Positions 17,972-27,620 of a stretch of DNA of 64,000 bases are shown piece by piece. A program made the translations under genes and the position numbers. Positions within the stretch are counted from its first letter, which is position 1, and each line of letters starts with the position of its first letter. The notes beneath the pieces are model-generated. The model searched no databases, was not told where the DNA came from, and saw only the letters and a list, made by a program, of their open reading frames with translations. Source of the stretch: Flectobacillus sp. BAB-3569 (GTDB taxonomy: Bacteria > Bacteroidota > Bacteroidia > Cytophagales > Spirosomataceae); contig NZ_NJFZ01000004.1 of the NCBI RefSeq assembly GCF_002270355.1, positions 124,001-188,000 on the forward strand, written 5' to 3'.

Positions 17972-18820
17972 ATGATTCTAATCGCAGACAGCGGGTCTAG
18001 CAAAACAGATTGGCGTCTTGTGGCATCTGATGCCAGCATTCAGCAAGTCAAAACTATTGGATTCAATCCATATTATCAAGATAGTACCTCTATTGCAGAG
18101 GAGTTAAAGCTTCAACTTTTACCTAAAGTTCAAGAACCTTTAACACAAATTTATTATTACGGCACTGGCATTACCAATTCTGAAAAATCTCAGGTCTTAA
18201 TTGACGCCTTCAAAAGTGTTTTCCCTGATTGCGACAGCATTCATGTTCATAACGATATGTTGGGTGCTGCAAGAGCCTTAGCCGGGCATCACAGTGGTAT
18301 TGTCTGTATTCTGGGAACAGGGTCTAATTCATGTTTCTACGATGGTGAACAAATTGCCCATCAAGTTCCTCCCTTGGGCTTCTGGCTTGGCGATGAAGGT
18401 AGCGGTGGGCATCTGGGCAAACAATTAGTGCTCGCATATCTGCACAAGGATCTGCCTATGGACCTACGTGACAAGTTTGAGAAAAGATATGGTGCCAAAG
18501 ACCGTTTGGAGATTTTGGATAATGCCTACCATAAGCCCTTTCCTAATCGCTATTTTGCTTCATTTTCAAAGTTTTTATTTGACAATAGACAGCATCCTTT
18601 TATATATCGTTTGTTGTTCGACGCATTTACAGATTTCTTTGAAAAATACCTACTCAAATATCCAGAGGTTAGTCAATACAAAATTCATTTTACAGGCTCT
18701 GTAGCCTTTTACTACTCTGATATTCTACGCCAAGTAGCTGCTAGTAAGGAATGTACCGTCGGGATTATTGCCGAAACACCCATTGCAGGACTTACCTTAT
18801 ATCACCAACAAACTAATTAA
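17972..18820 (+). CDS. BadF/BadG-type ATPase, N-acetylglucosamine kinase-like
   Basis: A 282-residue actin-fold (ASKHA) protein of the BadF/BadG/BcrA/BcrD family. ILIADSGSSKTDWRLV is the phosphate-1 motif with its Asp and Gly-Ser turn. VHNDMLGAARALAG and IVCILGTGSNSCFYDG form phosphate 2 and the adjacent strands, and FWLGDEGSGGHLGKQLV is the helix typical of GlcNAc-kinase-type members. IHFTGSVAFYYSDIL is the adenosine motif. The closest known activity is ATP-dependent phosphorylation of N-acetylglucosamine in amino-sugar recycling, but the substrate here is an inference. It is cytosolic and transcribed alone. Confidence 0.85.
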   Translation: MILIADSGSSKTDWRLVASDASIQQVKTIGFNPYYQDSTSIAEELKLQLLPKVQEPLTQIYYYGTGITNSEKSQVLIDAFKSVFPDCDSIHVHNDMLGAARALAGHHSGIVCILGTGSNSCFYDGEQIAHQVPPLGFWLGDEGSGGHLGKQLVLAYLHKDLPMDLRDKFEKRYGAKDRLEILDNAYHKPFPNRYFASFSKFLFDNRQHPFIYRLLFDAFTDFFEKYLLKYPEVSQYKIHFTGSVAFYYSDILRQVAASKECTVGIIAETPIAGLTLYHQQTN

Positions 18821-19040
18821 GAAGGAGTTATGTTGTTTAAATATGACAATTCCTATACAAAATTGACCCAGTTTATTGAATTCTATTTGGATTTTAATTC
18901 AGTTTTGACTTTCTAAAGATTTTTTAAATTAAAATTGTATCTTTTCAAGAAAACAGTTTAAAAGTAGGGTTATTTATATAAATTAGTAGAGAATTTAGGT
19001 TATCTTTATACAACCAGTCACCGCAAACTATCAACTGTTA

Positions 19041-20459
19041 ATGATTACTTACGATAAAAATTTAGGCACAAAACAAAAGGCTCTACGTATCAACTTAGAC
19101 CGTCGCATTTACGGTTCTTTTGCTGAGATTGGAGCTGGTCAAGATGTGGCAGCCAACTTTTTTAAAGCTGGTGGTGCCTCTGGTACGATTGCCAAAACTA
19201 TTTCGGCTTACGACATGGCATTTTCGGATGCTATTTATGGCGAAGAGCCTTCAGGTAGATATGTGTGTGAACCGCGCTTGGTGAAGATGCTCAATCGTGA
19301 GTATAAGCTACTCAATGTTCGTCTTACGGAAAGTGCTTCAGAAAAAATGTTCTTTGCCTTTGCTGACACAGTAGCAGCATTGAATTATCAAAAAACCAAT
19401 GATCCTCACGGCTGGATTGGTCTACGTTTTCAGTTACATCCTGATTCTGAACCAAACGATGTAATCATCCACGTACGTATGAAGGATAACGATAATATCC
19501 TTCAACAACAGGCTTTAGGCGTTATTGGAGTCAATTTGGTATATGGATGTTTCTTTTACCATGAGCAACCAGAAATCCTTTTACAGTCGTTAATGGACGA
19601 CCTCCATACCGACCGTATCGAGATTGACATGATTCGTTTTGCGGGTCCTGACTTTGCTGATGTTGATAACCGTTTGATGTCTTTATATCTTGTAAAGAAA
19701 GGTTTTACAAATGCTGCTCTATTTGGCCCAGACGGAAACGTAATGAACCCTTCTGAGGCATTCTACAAAAAACATATTTTAGCAGTTAGAGGACGCTTCC
19801 GTCCTGTAACCAATGTATTTGTAGATATGTTGAAAAAAGGTCAAATGCAGTTCGAAAATGAGCCTGACGTTGACGATGATAAAGTAGTGGTACTTTCAGA
19901 GCTTACTTTACGAAGCTTACAAAGTGGCGATGAAGAAATTAATGAAAAAGACTTCCTCGATCGTGTAGATATTTTATGCTCTCTTGGACAAACTGTATTG
20001 ATTTCGAATTTCCATGAGTACTACAAGCTAATATCATATCTCAATAGGTTCACTCAAAAACGCATGGCGTTGATTATGGGTATGCCAAACCTTGCTTATA
20101 TCTTTGAAGAAAAACATTATCAAAATCTTACAGGAGGTATTTTAGCTGCTTTTGCAACGCTCTTTGGCCCTAAAATCAAGCTATATCTATATCCTACAGC
20201 CGATTCGGAAGGTAATGTTGTCACATCAAGAGAATTTAGCCCTCCTGCACATCTAAGAGGACTATTTCAATACATGCTCGACAATGATAAGTTTGAAGAT
20301 GTGTTGAATTACGATAAAAATCTATTGAGCATTCACACCGATAGCATTCTAAAAATGATTCAATCGGGTGAAAGTGGTTGGGAAGATTATGTTCCTAAAA
20401 GTGTAGCAAAAATGATTAAGGAAAACTGCTTATTTGGCTTTCCTTGTCAATTAGTATAA
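19041..20459 (+). CDS. Conserved cytosolic protein of unknown function (472 aa)
   Basis: A soluble 472-residue protein without signal peptide or membrane segment. It has several strikingly rigid stretches: KALRINLDRRIYGSFAEIGA, GGASGTIAKTISAYDMAFSD, FFAFADTVAALNY, GWIGLRFQLHP, and QQQALGVIGVNLVYGCFF. I remember closely similar proteins as widespread in Bacteroidota and some other phyla, usually labelled with conflicting or unsupported names, so I give no function. The second half (about 290-440) contains a possible alpha/beta domain with TVLISNFHEYYKLISYL and MALIMGMPNLAYIFEE. It lies between two unrelated single genes and ends in a symmetric palindromic terminator. No clear TANNTTTG promoter was found in the 220-base gap before it. 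Confidence 0.8.
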   Translation: MITYDKNLGTKQKALRINLDRRIYGSFAEIGAGQDVAANFFKAGGASGTIAKTISAYDMAFSDAIYGEEPSGRYVCEPRLVKMLNREYKLLNVRLTESASEKMFFAFADTVAALNYQKTNDPHGWIGLRFQLHPDSEPNDVIIHVRMKDNDNILQQQALGVIGVNLVYGCFFYHEQPEILLQSLMDDLHTDRIEIDMIRFAGPDFADVDNRLMSLYLVKKGFTNAALFGPDGNVMNPSEAFYKKHILAVRGRFRPVTNVFVDMLKKGQMQFENEPDVDDDKVVVLSELTLRSLQSGDEEINEKDFLDRVDILCSLGQTVLISNFHEYYKLISYLNRFTQKRMALIMGMPNLAYIFEEKHYQNLTGGILAAFATLFGPKIKLYLYPTADSEGNVVTSREFSPPAHLRGLFQYMLDNDKFEDVLNYDKNLLSIHTDSILKMIQSGESGWEDYVPKSVAKMIKENCLFGFPCQLV

Positions 20460-20461
20460 CC

Positions 20462-20495
20462 ATAAGAGCGAGCTACCTAGGTAGCTCGCTCTTAT
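20462..20495. terminator. Perfect palindromic terminator
   Basis: A 34-base perfect palindrome centred on CCTAGG (arms ATAAGAGCGAGCTAC and the complement) lies between convergent genes. It overlaps the last codons of mnmD. TATTTT follows on the plus strand. Confidence 0.75.
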
Positions 20496-21145
20496 ATTTT
20501 AATAGCTTTTAAGACCTCTCTTTTGCCACGTGGTCCTTGATGTTTCTCTACAATAAATCCAGCAGCTATCAATGCCTTTCTTACGACCGTTTTTGAGCAA
20601 TAAGTCGTCAAAACTCCCCCTTCATTCATAGCTTCATAAATTTTTCGAAAAACCTCTTCTGTCCACAACTCAGGCTGCGTATTGGGTGAATAAGCGTCGA
20701 AATACACTAAATCTACTTTTTGAGTAAACTGATATTTTAGTAAATCATCTTGAATCTTCGTCAAAGAAAAGTTTTTCATTACCTCGTGCTGCTGATTCCA
20801 CGAAAGCTGGTGCAATCGTTGTAACACGTCCGAACCCAATAATGAGTCATAGTTCAGAGCGCTATACTTTTCGACTGATAAGGGAAATGCCTCCAAAGTG
20901 GTATAATCAACATGATAATCATGTTTTTGTGCCTCAATGAATGTTAGTAATACATTTAACCCTGTTCCAAAGCCCATTTCGAAAACTCTTATCTCTTTAC
21001 CTGCTTGAGCTTTTTCCCACAAACCTAATTCAATGTAAATTCTTGTTGACTCCTGCAATGCTCCATTTACAGAGTGATGCCACACTCCTAACTCTGAGTC
21101 ATATAATGTATGTGAACCATCTTTGGTAAGTATTAACTCTATCAT
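20492..21145 (-). CDS. mnmD: tRNA 5-methylaminomethyl-2-thiouridine methyltransferase (MnmD-like)
   Basis: The start at 21145 gives MIELILTKDGSHTLYDSELG, the usual beginning of the stand-alone MnmC-N/MnmD methyltransferases (about 215 residues here). The enzyme performs the last methylation in forming mnm5U at the wobble position of tRNA. The SAM motif is FEMGFGTGLNVLLTF, the acidic strand follows in YTTLEAFPLS, and FDAYSPNTQPELWTEEVF is the family hallmark. The oxidase half of MnmC is absent, as is normal outside the Proteobacteria. ATG 21154 is an alternative start 3 codons earlier. The stop lies inside the palindromic terminator. Confidence 0.88.
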   Translation of the reverse strand: MIELILTKDGSHTLYDSELGVWHHSVNGALQESTRIYIELGLWEKAQAGKEIRVFEMGFGTGLNVLLTFIEAQKHDYHVDYTTLEAFPLSVEKYSALNYDSLLGSDVLQRLHQLSWNQQHEVMKNFSLTKIQDDLLKYQFTQKVDLVYFDAYSPNTQPELWTEEVFRKIYEAMNEGGVLTTYCSKTVVRKALIAAGFIVEKHQGPRGKREVLKAIKI

Positions 21146-21288
21146 AATTTGCAAATAGAATGTACTTGTATCTATTATTTTGTCATTTACTCAATGATTG
21201 ACAAAACTAGCCTTTGATAAGAATAAACTAGGATATAGCCAGAATGTTGAAATATCATAAAGGATAAAATATAACTCCAGCTACTTTA

Positions 21289-21322
21289 TAAAAAAAGCGG
21301 TTCGAAATTCGAACCGCTTACA
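21289..21322 (-). terminator. Terminator after carA
   Basis: A 12-bp perfect stem (AAGCGGTTCGAA with its complement), with at most one base between the arms, is followed on the minus strand by seven T. Confidence 0.8.
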
Positions 21323-21325
21323 ATT

Positions 21326-22423
21326 TTATAACATTTCCACAAAAGAATCAAATAAGTATCTTGAATCGTGTGGGCCAGGAGAAGCTTCAGGGTGGTGTTG
21401 TACCGAAAATGCTGGTTTATCAACACGACGCAAACCTTCAACTGTTTTATCATTAAGGTTGATATGAGTCAATTCAACTGATGGATTAGCCTCTAATTCT
21501 TCCATTTTAACTGCAAAACCGTGGTTTTGAGAAGTAATTTCCGACAAACCTGTAATCAAGTTCTTTACAGGGTGGTTTAAGCCACGGTGTCCATTTTTCA
21601 TTTTATAAGTAGACAAACCTGATGCTTGCGCTAAAATTTGGTGTCCTAAACAGATTCCAAAAGTTGGTTTTTCGTTCTCTACAATCTCTTTTACTGTTGC
21701 AACAGCATAAGGCATTACCGCTGGATCACCAGGACCATTTGAGATAAAGTACCCATCTGGAGCCCATGCTTCCATTTCAGCAAAGCTAGTTTTTGCAGGG
21801 AATACTTTCAAATAACAACCTCTGTCTGTCAAGTTAGACAAAATACTTTTCTTTACACCAAGGTCAAGAACAGCTACCTTTTTCTCAGCGCTTTCTTCGC
21901 CTAAGAAATAAGGTTCTTGAGTACACACTTGAGAAGACAACTCTAGGCCTTCCATTGGAGGAACTTTAGCAAGTTCAGCTTTTAACGCTTCAACATCCAA
22001 AATTTCAGATGAAATGATACAGTTCATTACACCTTTTTCGCGGATATGTCTTACAATTTGACGAGTGTCAATGCCCGAAATACCTACGATACCCGCCTTT
22101 TCAAAATACTCCTGCAAAGACCCATCAGCAGTCTTACGTGAGTGAATTGGCGAAAATTCATTACAAACCATCCCTGCAATCTTCACTGAAGCTGATTCTT
22201 CTTCAAGCTCATTGACTACACCATAGTTACCTATGTGAGAGGTTGTGTTTACAATTACCTGTCCAAAGTACGAAGGGTCGGTATAAATTTCTTGATACCC
22301 AGTCATCCCCGTATTGAAGCAGATTTCGCCGCCACTAGTCCCGATTTTTCCGAGGGCATTGCCTCTAAAAACTGTGCCGTCTTCCAACAACAAAATCGCT
22401 GGTTGGCTTTGTGTTACTTTCAT
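21326..22423 (-). CDS. carA: Carbamoyl-phosphate synthase small subunit
   Basis: The glutaminase subunit of carbamoyl phosphate synthetase, supplying ammonia to CarB for arginine and pyrimidine synthesis. The N-terminal half has the CarA domain (LLLEDGTVFRGNALG, FNTGMTGYQEIYTDPSYFGQ). The C-terminal half is a class I glutamine amidotransferase with the catalytic Cys in TFGICLGHQILAQASG and the His/Glu pair in SVQHHPEASPGPHD. I chose the ATG at 22423, giving about 365 residues. The earlier ATG at 22453 lies inside a TAACTTTG -7 element at 22451-22458, so it would not be transcribed. carB is not in the window. The gene lies behind rplQ but a terminator separates them. Confidence 0.95.
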   Translation of the reverse strand: MKVTQSQPAILLLEDGTVFRGNALGKIGTSGGEICFNTGMTGYQEIYTDPSYFGQVIVNTTSHIGNYGVVNELEEESASVKIAGMVCNEFSPIHSRKTADGSLQEYFEKAGIVGISGIDTRQIVRHIREKGVMNCIISSEILDVEALKAELAKVPPMEGLELSSQVCTQEPYFLGEESAEKKVAVLDLGVKKSILSNLTDRGCYLKVFPAKTSFAEMEAWAPDGYFISNGPGDPAVMPYAVATVKEIVENEKPTFGICLGHQILAQASGLSTYKMKNGHRGLNHPVKNLITGLSEITSQNHGFAVKMEELEANPSVELTHINLNDKTVEGLRRVDKPAFSVQHHPEASPGPHDSRYLFDSFVEML

Positions 22424-22450
22424 TGGTTGCTCTTTGGTTAAAAAATTATG

Positions 22451-22458
22451 CAAAGTTA
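22451..22458 (-). promoter_or_regulatory. -7 element for carA
   Basis: TAACTTTG on the minus strand fits TANNTTTG, 28 bases before the chosen carA start. No TTG was found at the normal upstream spacing. Confidence 0.45.
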
Positions 22459-22602
22459 AGCGAAAATGAATAAAAATGAAGAGATTTTGTAATCAACTCC
22501 TTGTACATCATGACAATTTCAAATTTGAAAAATGAGAATTATCATTTTCCCATTGAAATTTAGAATTATTAAAAGTTTGAGTAGAACTGCTCATCAAAGG
22601 GC

Positions 22603-22641
22603 GCAAAAAAAAGCCTCAATCAAAAACGATTGAGGCTTTTA
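22603..22641 (-). terminator. Terminator of the ribosomal protein cluster
   Basis: An 11-bp perfect stem (AAGCCTCAATC with GATTGAGGCTT) is followed on the minus strand by an 8-T run, just behind rplQ. Confidence 0.85.
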
Positions 22642-22660
22642 TGTCAGGACTACATCATGA

Positions 22661-23179
22661 CTATTCTTCTGATTTTTCTTCAGCAGCTGGAGCTTCAGGA
22701 GCTTCTTCAACAGCTGGAGTTTCAGCAACAACTTCTGCAGCAGGTGCATCAGCTTTCTTAGTCGAACGACGGCTACGACGAGTTTTAGTAGCTTTCTCAG
22801 TAACAGCAGCCAATAAAGTTTCGTTGAAATCAACTAACTCAATTAAGCAAATATCAGCGTTGTCACCAAGACGATTTCCTAACTTGATAATTCTTGTGTA
22901 TCCACCTGGGCGGTTAGCGACTTTCTCAGAGATTGTTCCGAAAAGTTCTTTAACAGCTTCCTTACTTTGCAAGTAAGAGAATACAACGCGACGGCTGTTA
23001 GTATCGTCAGTCTTTGATTTTGTGATCAAAGGCTCAACATACTTTCTTAATTCTTTAGCTTTTGCAACAGTAGTTTGAATTCTTTTGTGAAGAATCAAAG
23101 AAGAAGCCATGTTTGATAACAAAGCGGCTCTGTGAGAGGCAGTTCTGCCTAAGTGGTTGAATTTTTTTCCGTGTCTCAT
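22661..23179 (-). CDS. rplQ: 50S ribosomal protein L17 with acidic tail
   Basis: The first 120 residues are L17 ([58 protein letters not shown]). After a basic [10 protein letters not shown] patch, a tail of about 35 residues is made almost only of Ala, Glu, Pro and Val ([20 protein letters not shown]). Such an Ala/Glu tail is absent from E. coli L17 (127 residues) but is common in Bacteroidota. It is the last gene of the cluster, after rpoA, as in most bacteria. Confidence 0.96.
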   Translation of the reverse strand: MRHGKKFNHLGRTASHRAALLSNMASSLILHKRIQTTVAKAKELRKYVEPLITKSKTDDTNSRRVVFSYLQSKEAVKELFGTISEKVANRPGGYTRIIKLGNRLGDNADICLIELVDFNETLLAAVTEKATKTRRSRRSTKKADAPAAEVVAETPAVEEAPEAPAAEEKSEE

Positions 23180-23324
23180 TGTGTTCGTAAGTTGAAAGCG
23201 AAATCGAATTTCGCTGCGGTTAGATAACCCTCAAGGTATCCACCTATTACTACTAGTTAAAATTGGAGTGCAAAGTTATACAATGTGCAATTACTTACCA
23301 AGTATAACTTTGCATTTCCTATTA

Positions 23325-24314
23325 TTAATCCTCATCCAAACGGTAGCGAGCTACGTCCATACCGAAGTGAAGACCTTTTTCTTCTACTAATTGTTCCAAT
23401 TCAGTCAAAGACTTCTTACCGAAGTTGCGGAATTTCATCATATCAGAAATTTCCAATTTAACTAAATCGCCTAAAGTTCTAACGTCTGCTGATTTCAAAC
23501 AGTTGTAAGCACGAACTGACAAATCAAGATCTGCCAATGGTGTCTTCAACAGTTTTCTCATGTGAAGCATTTCTTCGTCCACTACATTTTCATCTTCAGC
23601 CTTCATAGCTTCGAATGTCATTGTTTGGTCAGAGAACAACATGAAATGCTGAATCAATATATACGCTGCACCTTTCAAAGCATCCTCTGGGTGAATCGAA
23701 CCATCTGTTTCGATATCCAAGATTAACTTTTCGTAGTCAGTTTTTTGTTCTACACGTGTGTTTTCTACACTAAACTTCACGTTTTTAATTGGAGTGTAGA
23801 TAGCATCGATTGGGATATGACCAAATGGAGGCTCTACATTACGAGGCTCGTCAGCAGGAACATAACCACGACCTTTTTCAACGATTATCTCCATTTCAAA
23901 CTCTTTCGACTCATCCAAGTTGCAGATTACTAAATCTGGGTTAAGGATTTCGAAATAGTTTGTAAATTTGTTAATGTCTCCAGCAGTCAACGTAGTCTGG
24001 CCCTTTACTCTTACATTGATTTTGTTTTCAAGAATTTCCTGAGTTTTCTTAAAACGAACTTTTTTCAAGTTCAAGATAATCTCAGTCATATCCTCAATAA
24101 CACCCTCAATAGCAGAGAACTCGTGCAATACTCCACCTACTTTCACGCTAGTAATAGCGTAGCCTTCAAGTGAAGACAACAAGATTCTACGAAGTGCGTT
24201 ACCGATTGTAACGCCATAGCCTTTTTCGAGAGGCTTAAACTCAAATAACCCGTGAAAGTCGTCAGCTTTCTCCATAACGACTTTGTCGGGCATTTGGAAT
24301 GCTAATATTGACAT
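23325..24314 (-). CDS. rpoA: DNA-directed RNA polymerase subunit alpha
   Basis: A 329-residue alpha subunit. The N-terminal domain assembles the core enzyme ([46 protein letters not shown]). The C-terminal domain has the helix-hairpin-helix pair [20 protein letters not shown] and [20 protein letters not shown] that contacts DNA and regulators. Length is as in E. coli. It sits between rpsD and rplQ, but the 299-base gap from rpsD is unusually long for this operon and contains a stable hairpin. Confidence 0.97.
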   Translation of the reverse strand: MSILAFQMPDKVVMEKADDFHGLFEFKPLEKGYGVTIGNALRRILLSSLEGYAITSVKVGGVLHEFSAIEGVIEDMTEIILNLKKVRFKKTQEILENKINVRVKGQTTLTAGDINKFTNYFEILNPDLVICNLDESKEFEMEIIVEKGRGYVPADEPRNVEPPFGHIPIDAIYTPIKNVKFSVENTRVEQKTDYEKLILDIETDGSIHPEDALKGAAYILIQHFMLFSDQTMTFEAMKAEDENVVDEEMLHMRKLLKTPLADLDLSVRAYNCLKSADVRTLGDLVKLEISDMMKFRNFGKKSLTELEQLVEEKGLHFGMDVARYRLDED

Positions 24315-24613
24315 ATTTCGTAGCTTAATTTATCTTAGATTTTATAAGAATAGAGTAACCGAGCGTAATATACTAAATAACTTCGTGAGTTTTAGGAATT
24401 TGTGGAGTATTTTTTAAAAAAAATCTTGACAAAATTGTTTTTTTTTATTATAATACAATTTTCAAAGCAAGAATCATAACCTAAATTACTCTACTCCGTT
24501 TTATAAAATATCGAATACCAAGTAAATTGATATTCGATATTTTATAGCTAACAAAGTTTTTCGTATTTACAACTAACAAAACAAGTAGATAAATAGTTTT
24601 GTTAAAGCTACGA
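24315..24613. other. Long AT-rich spacer between rpsD and rpoA
   Basis: No gene is visible in 299 bases. The stretch contains poly-T/poly-A runs near 24411-24450, the hairpin at 24502-24546 and a plus-strand sequence matching the E. coli sigma-70 consensus at 24426-24454. No TANNTTTG element was found on the minus strand. Confidence 0.6.
24502..24546 (-). promoter_or_regulatory. Long hairpin in the rpsD-rpoA spacer
   Basis: Arms 24502-24517 and 24531-24546 are perfectly complementary over 16 bp (core AAAATATCGAATA) around a 13-base loop. It is not followed by a T run on the minus strand, so it is more likely an mRNA processing, stability or translational control element than a terminator. 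Confidence 0.45.
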
Positions 24614-25219
24614 TTACTTCGAGTAAAGCTCGACGATTGCCTGCTCGTTGAAGTTTTCAGGAATGTCACTTCTCTCTGGGTAAGAAAGGAATTTACCAGT
24701 TAAAGTAGATGCTTCCCACTCCAACCAGTTAAAACGCTTAACTGCTCTTCCAGCAAGAGAGTTAGTGATAACTTCTAATGACTTCGATTTTTCACGAACA
24801 CCAACTAATTGTCCTGGCTTTAATGAATATGATGGGATGTTAACAATTTCTCCGTCAACAAGGATGTGCTTGTGGATAACCAACTGACGTGCAGCACGAC
24901 GAGTTGGAGCAATACCTAAACGGTAAACTGTATTGTCAAGACGTGCTTCACAAAGTTTCAAAAGGTTTTCACCTTTGATACCTTCTCTTACGGCAGCTTT
25001 GTGGAAAAGATTTTCGAATTGTTTTTCAAGAATACCATAAGTGTATTTCACTTTTTGTTTTTCTTTCAACTGCAAAGCATATTCTGATTGCTTAGCACGT
25101 TTTCCTTTTCCGTGTTGACCTGGACCGTAGTTCTTGCGTGATAACGCTTTGCTTGGACCTAAGATTGGCTCACCGAAACGACGAGCAATTTTTGATTTTG
25201 GACCTGTGTATCTTGCCAT
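24614..25219 (-). CDS. rpsD: 30S ribosomal protein S4
   Basis: A 201-residue S4 (primary 16S binder; in E. coli also the translational repressor of the alpha operon). It starts [19 protein letters not shown], contains [19 protein letters not shown] and the S4 RNA-binding domain [40 protein letters not shown]. No zinc-binding Cys cluster is present at the N-terminus, so this is the C-minus form. It is placed normally between rpsK and rpoA. Confidence 0.97.
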   Translation of the reverse strand: MARYTGPKSKIARRFGEPILGPSKALSRKNYGPGQHGKGKRAKQSEYALQLKEKQKVKYTYGILEKQFENLFHKAAVREGIKGENLLKLCEARLDNTVYRLGIAPTRRAARQLVIHKHILVDGEIVNIPSYSLKPGQLVGVREKSKSLEVITNSLAGRAVKRFNWLEWEASTLTGKFLSYPERSDIPENFNEQAIVELYSK

Positions 25220-25362
25220 TTTTATTAGGAAATTGAGTCAATGAGCCTCTTTTGCTCAATGAAGTAATTAAGTTATTAGAAACATGAAAACGAAGGGTAA
25301 TAATTACTAATTACCCTTCGCAATGCTTTTTTAAAAGTGTTACAGAACGTAACGACTTCAAA

Positions 25363-25758
25363 CTATACTCTACGACGTTTTGGAGGACGACAACCGTTGT
25401 GAGGTAGTGGAGTAATATCTTTGATAGAAAGAACTTCAATACCAGCATTTGCTACAGTTCTGATAGCTGATTCACGACCAGCACCAGGACCTTTAACAAA
25501 AACTTCAGCTTTTTTCATACCAGCTTCAACAGCTACAGCAGCACAGTTGCTAGCCGCTGTTTGAGCAGCGTATGGAGTGTTTTTCTTAGAGCCTTTGAAG
25601 CCCATTTTACCAGCTGAAGCCCAAGAGATAACTTGTCCTTGGCTATTTGTGATAGAGATAATGATATTGTTAAAAGAAGCTTTGATGTGTACTTGGCCTA
25701 CTGCCTCTACAATCACAACTCTCTTTTTTGCTTTATCTTTTCTTTTAGCTTGTGCCAT
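25363..25758 (-). CDS. rpsK: 30S ribosomal protein S11
   Basis: A 131-residue S11 of the 30S platform. Motifs are [74 protein letters not shown] and the basic C-terminus [15 protein letters not shown]. The N-terminus has a short Lys-rich extension. It follows rpsM with 87 bases between and precedes rpsD. Confidence 0.97.
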   Translation of the reverse strand: MAQAKRKDKAKKRVVIVEAVGQVHIKASFNNIIISITNSQGQVISWASAGKMGFKGSKKNTPYAAQTAASNCAAVAVEAGMKKAEVFVKGPGAGRESAIRTVANAGIEVLSIKDITPLPHNGCRPPKRRRV

Positions 25759-25845
25759 TTTAAGAGATTTGGTTAATAATGCGCTATACCGAGTTTTTCA
25801 AACTAAATTGAATCTTAGGTACATCCTGCTACATTATATTAATTA

Positions 25846-26223
25846 TTACTTAGTAGCTTTTTTCTTGTTAGCAACTGTCTTACGTTTACCCTTACGAGTA
25901 CGAGAGTTATTCTTAGTTCTTTGACCACGCAAAGGAAGACCTTTACGGTGACGAAGACCACGGTAACAACCAATGTCCATCAAACGTTTGATGTTCAACT
26001 GGATTTCAGAACGAAGTTGACCTTCTGTTTTGAATTCAGCTGCGATGATGTTACGGATGGCACTAGCTTCCTCATCGTTCCACTCACCAGCTTTCTTGTC
26101 TAAAGAAATACCAGCTTGAGCTAAAATTTTCTGAGCAGTGCTACGACCGATACCGAAGATATAGGTCAAAGCGATTTCGCCTCTTTTTTTATCGGGAATA
26201 TCAACCCCTGCAATACGAGCCAT
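25846..26223 (-). CDS. rpsM: 30S ribosomal protein S13
   Basis: A 125-residue S13 of the 30S head. It begins [20 protein letters not shown], continues [18 protein letters not shown] and has the conserved basic C-terminal region [20 protein letters not shown], then [17 protein letters not shown]. It lies between rpmJ and rpsK in the standard order. Confidence 0.97.
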   Translation of the reverse strand: MARIAGVDIPDKKRGEIALTYIFGIGRSTAQKILAQAGISLDKKAGEWNDEEASAIRNIIAAEFKTEGQLRSEIQLNIKRLMDIGCYRGLRHRKGLPLRGQRTKNNSRTRKGKRKTVANKKKATK

Positions 26224-26296
26224 ATTGTTCTAAAGCTTTTTTAGTTTTTTAGGGAATTTAAGGAAAGTAATTTCGCAACTACTGCCTCAAATAGTA

Positions 26297-26413
26297 TTAC
26301 CCTTGTCTTTGTTTGAACTTTGGATTTTTTTTGTTAATAACGTAAAGTTTACCGTTACGACGGATTACTTTACATTCAGCACTACGCTTTTTGATAGACG
26401 CTTTAACTTTCAT
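26297..26413 (-). CDS. rpmJ: 50S ribosomal protein L36
   Basis: A 38-codon gene on the minus strand between infA and rpsM. The product begins [20 protein letters not shown] and ends NPKFKQRQG, which is L36. Only one Cys of the zinc ribbon (in SAEC) is visible, and the usual C-x2-C, C and His set is missing, so this is a zinc-independent (C-minus) L36. The position between infA and rpsM is the normal one. Confidence 0.93.
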   Translation of the reverse strand: MKVKASIKKRSAECKVIRRNGKLYVINKKNPKFKQRQG

Positions 26414-26503
26414 TGTAGTATTGTCTTATAAGTTGTCAATTCATTCTGACAGTGCCAAAGTATTAGCTTTTGCAAACTGCCCAGCTAACTAACAACTGTC
26501 TTT

Positions 26504-26722
26504 TTATTTGTAACGATACACGATTCTTGCTTTTGACAAGTCGTAAGGTGACATTTCTAGTTTCACCTTATCTCCTGGTAAAATTTTAATGTAATTCATT
26601 CTCATTTTACCAGAAATATGGGCAATCACTTGATGGGTATTCTCAAGCTCTACTCTAAACATAGCGTTAGAAAGTGCTTCAATGATTATACCATCGACTT
26701 CAATGGATGATTGTTTTGCCAT
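26504..26722 (-). CDS. infA: Translation initiation factor IF-1
   Basis: A 72-residue OB-fold protein: [60 protein letters not shown] and [12 protein letters not shown] are classic IF-1. It binds the A site of the 30S subunit during initiation. It is located between map and rpmJ. Confidence 0.97.
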   Translation of the reverse strand: MAKQSSIEVDGIIIEALSNAMFRVELENTHQVIAHISGKMRMNYIKILPGDKVKLEMSPYDLSKARIVYRYK

Positions 26723-26807
26723 AAATTTGTTTTATTTGTTAGTCGTAATTCGCGTGATAAATGAATTTGTACGAGTCAACGATTAACAACTACTTTCAAA
26801 GAGTTTT

Positions 26808-27614
26808 TTAGATTTCAGCTAAATATTCGTTACTTTTCAAAACATCTTCGATGTACTCAAAGGTCGTTAATATACTTGCTTGGTCTTTGCTCACAGCAAC
26901 TGTATGTTCAAAATGTGCTGAAGGCTTACGATCTTGAGTTCTTATAGTCCAATAATCGTTTTCTTGATGAATTGCTCTCTTTCCTAGATTAATCATGGGT
27001 TCAATTGCAATCACCATTCCTTCTTTAAGCTTGGGACCATCGCCTCTTCTTCCGTAGTTGGCTACTTCTGGGCCTTCATGAAGTGATTTACCTACACCAT
27101 GGCCAACAAGTTCTCGCACAACTGTAAATCCTGCTTTCTCGCAATATGACTGAATAGCAAATCCAATATCCCCAATTCTTTTGCCAGCTACAGCTTGTGA
27201 AATACCTAAGTATAACGATTCTTTAGTGACACGTAAGAGTTGAAGCGTTTCTTCTTTGACATTGCCTACTGCATAAGTATATGCACTGTCTGCGTGAAAG
27301 CCATTCTTATAAACTCCGCAATCAATCGAAATAATGTCTCCGTCCTTTAGTTCGTAATTATTAGGAATCCCATGCACGACAACGTCATTAACCGAAATAC
27401 ACAAAGATGCAGGGTATTTATGACCACCTACATTATAATTAAGAAACGAAGGATGAGCTTCATTATCTTTAATGTATTCGTAGGCTACTTTATCGAGTTC
27501 TTTAGTAGTAATACCAGGTTTAATAACCTTTGCTACCTCAGCGTGAGTTTTCCCCAGAATTACACCATTAGTACGGATAATTTCTAACTCTGAAGATGTT
27601 TTTAAATAAATCAT
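26808..27614 (-). CDS. map: Type I methionine aminopeptidase
   Basis: A 268-residue metalloprotease that removes the initiator Met from new proteins. The metal ligands are visible: Asp in ISIDCGVYKNGFHADSAYT (two Asp), His in ELVGHGVGKSLHEGPEVANY, Glu in MVIAIEPMINLG and Glu-like C-terminal HFEHTVAVS. VHGIPNNYELKDGD is also conserved. There is no extra N-terminal zinc domain. The gene starts 6 bases after secY ends, so it is co-translated in the same operon. Confidence 0.96.
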   Translation of the reverse strand: MIYLKTSSELEIIRTNGVILGKTHAEVAKVIKPGITTKELDKVAYEYIKDNEAHPSFLNYNVGGHKYPASLCISVNDVVVHGIPNNYELKDGDIISIDCGVYKNGFHADSAYTYAVGNVKEETLQLLRVTKESLYLGISQAVAGKRIGDIGFAIQSYCEKAGFTVVRELVGHGVGKSLHEGPEVANYGRRGDGPKLKEGMVIAIEPMINLGKRAIHQENDYWTIRTQDRKPSAHFEHTVAVSKDQASILTTFEYIEDVLKSNEYLAEI

Positions 27615-27620
27615 CTGATA

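Noticed and set aside
21299-21311. GGTTCGAAATTCG as a tRNA T-loop
   Set aside because: It is the symmetric stem of the carA terminator, with no acceptor or anticodon arms around it.
22639-22976. Small frames overlapping rplQ on both strands
   Set aside because: They mirror the Ala/Glu-rich tail of L17 in other frames and have Leu/Lys or Ser/Ala repeats only.
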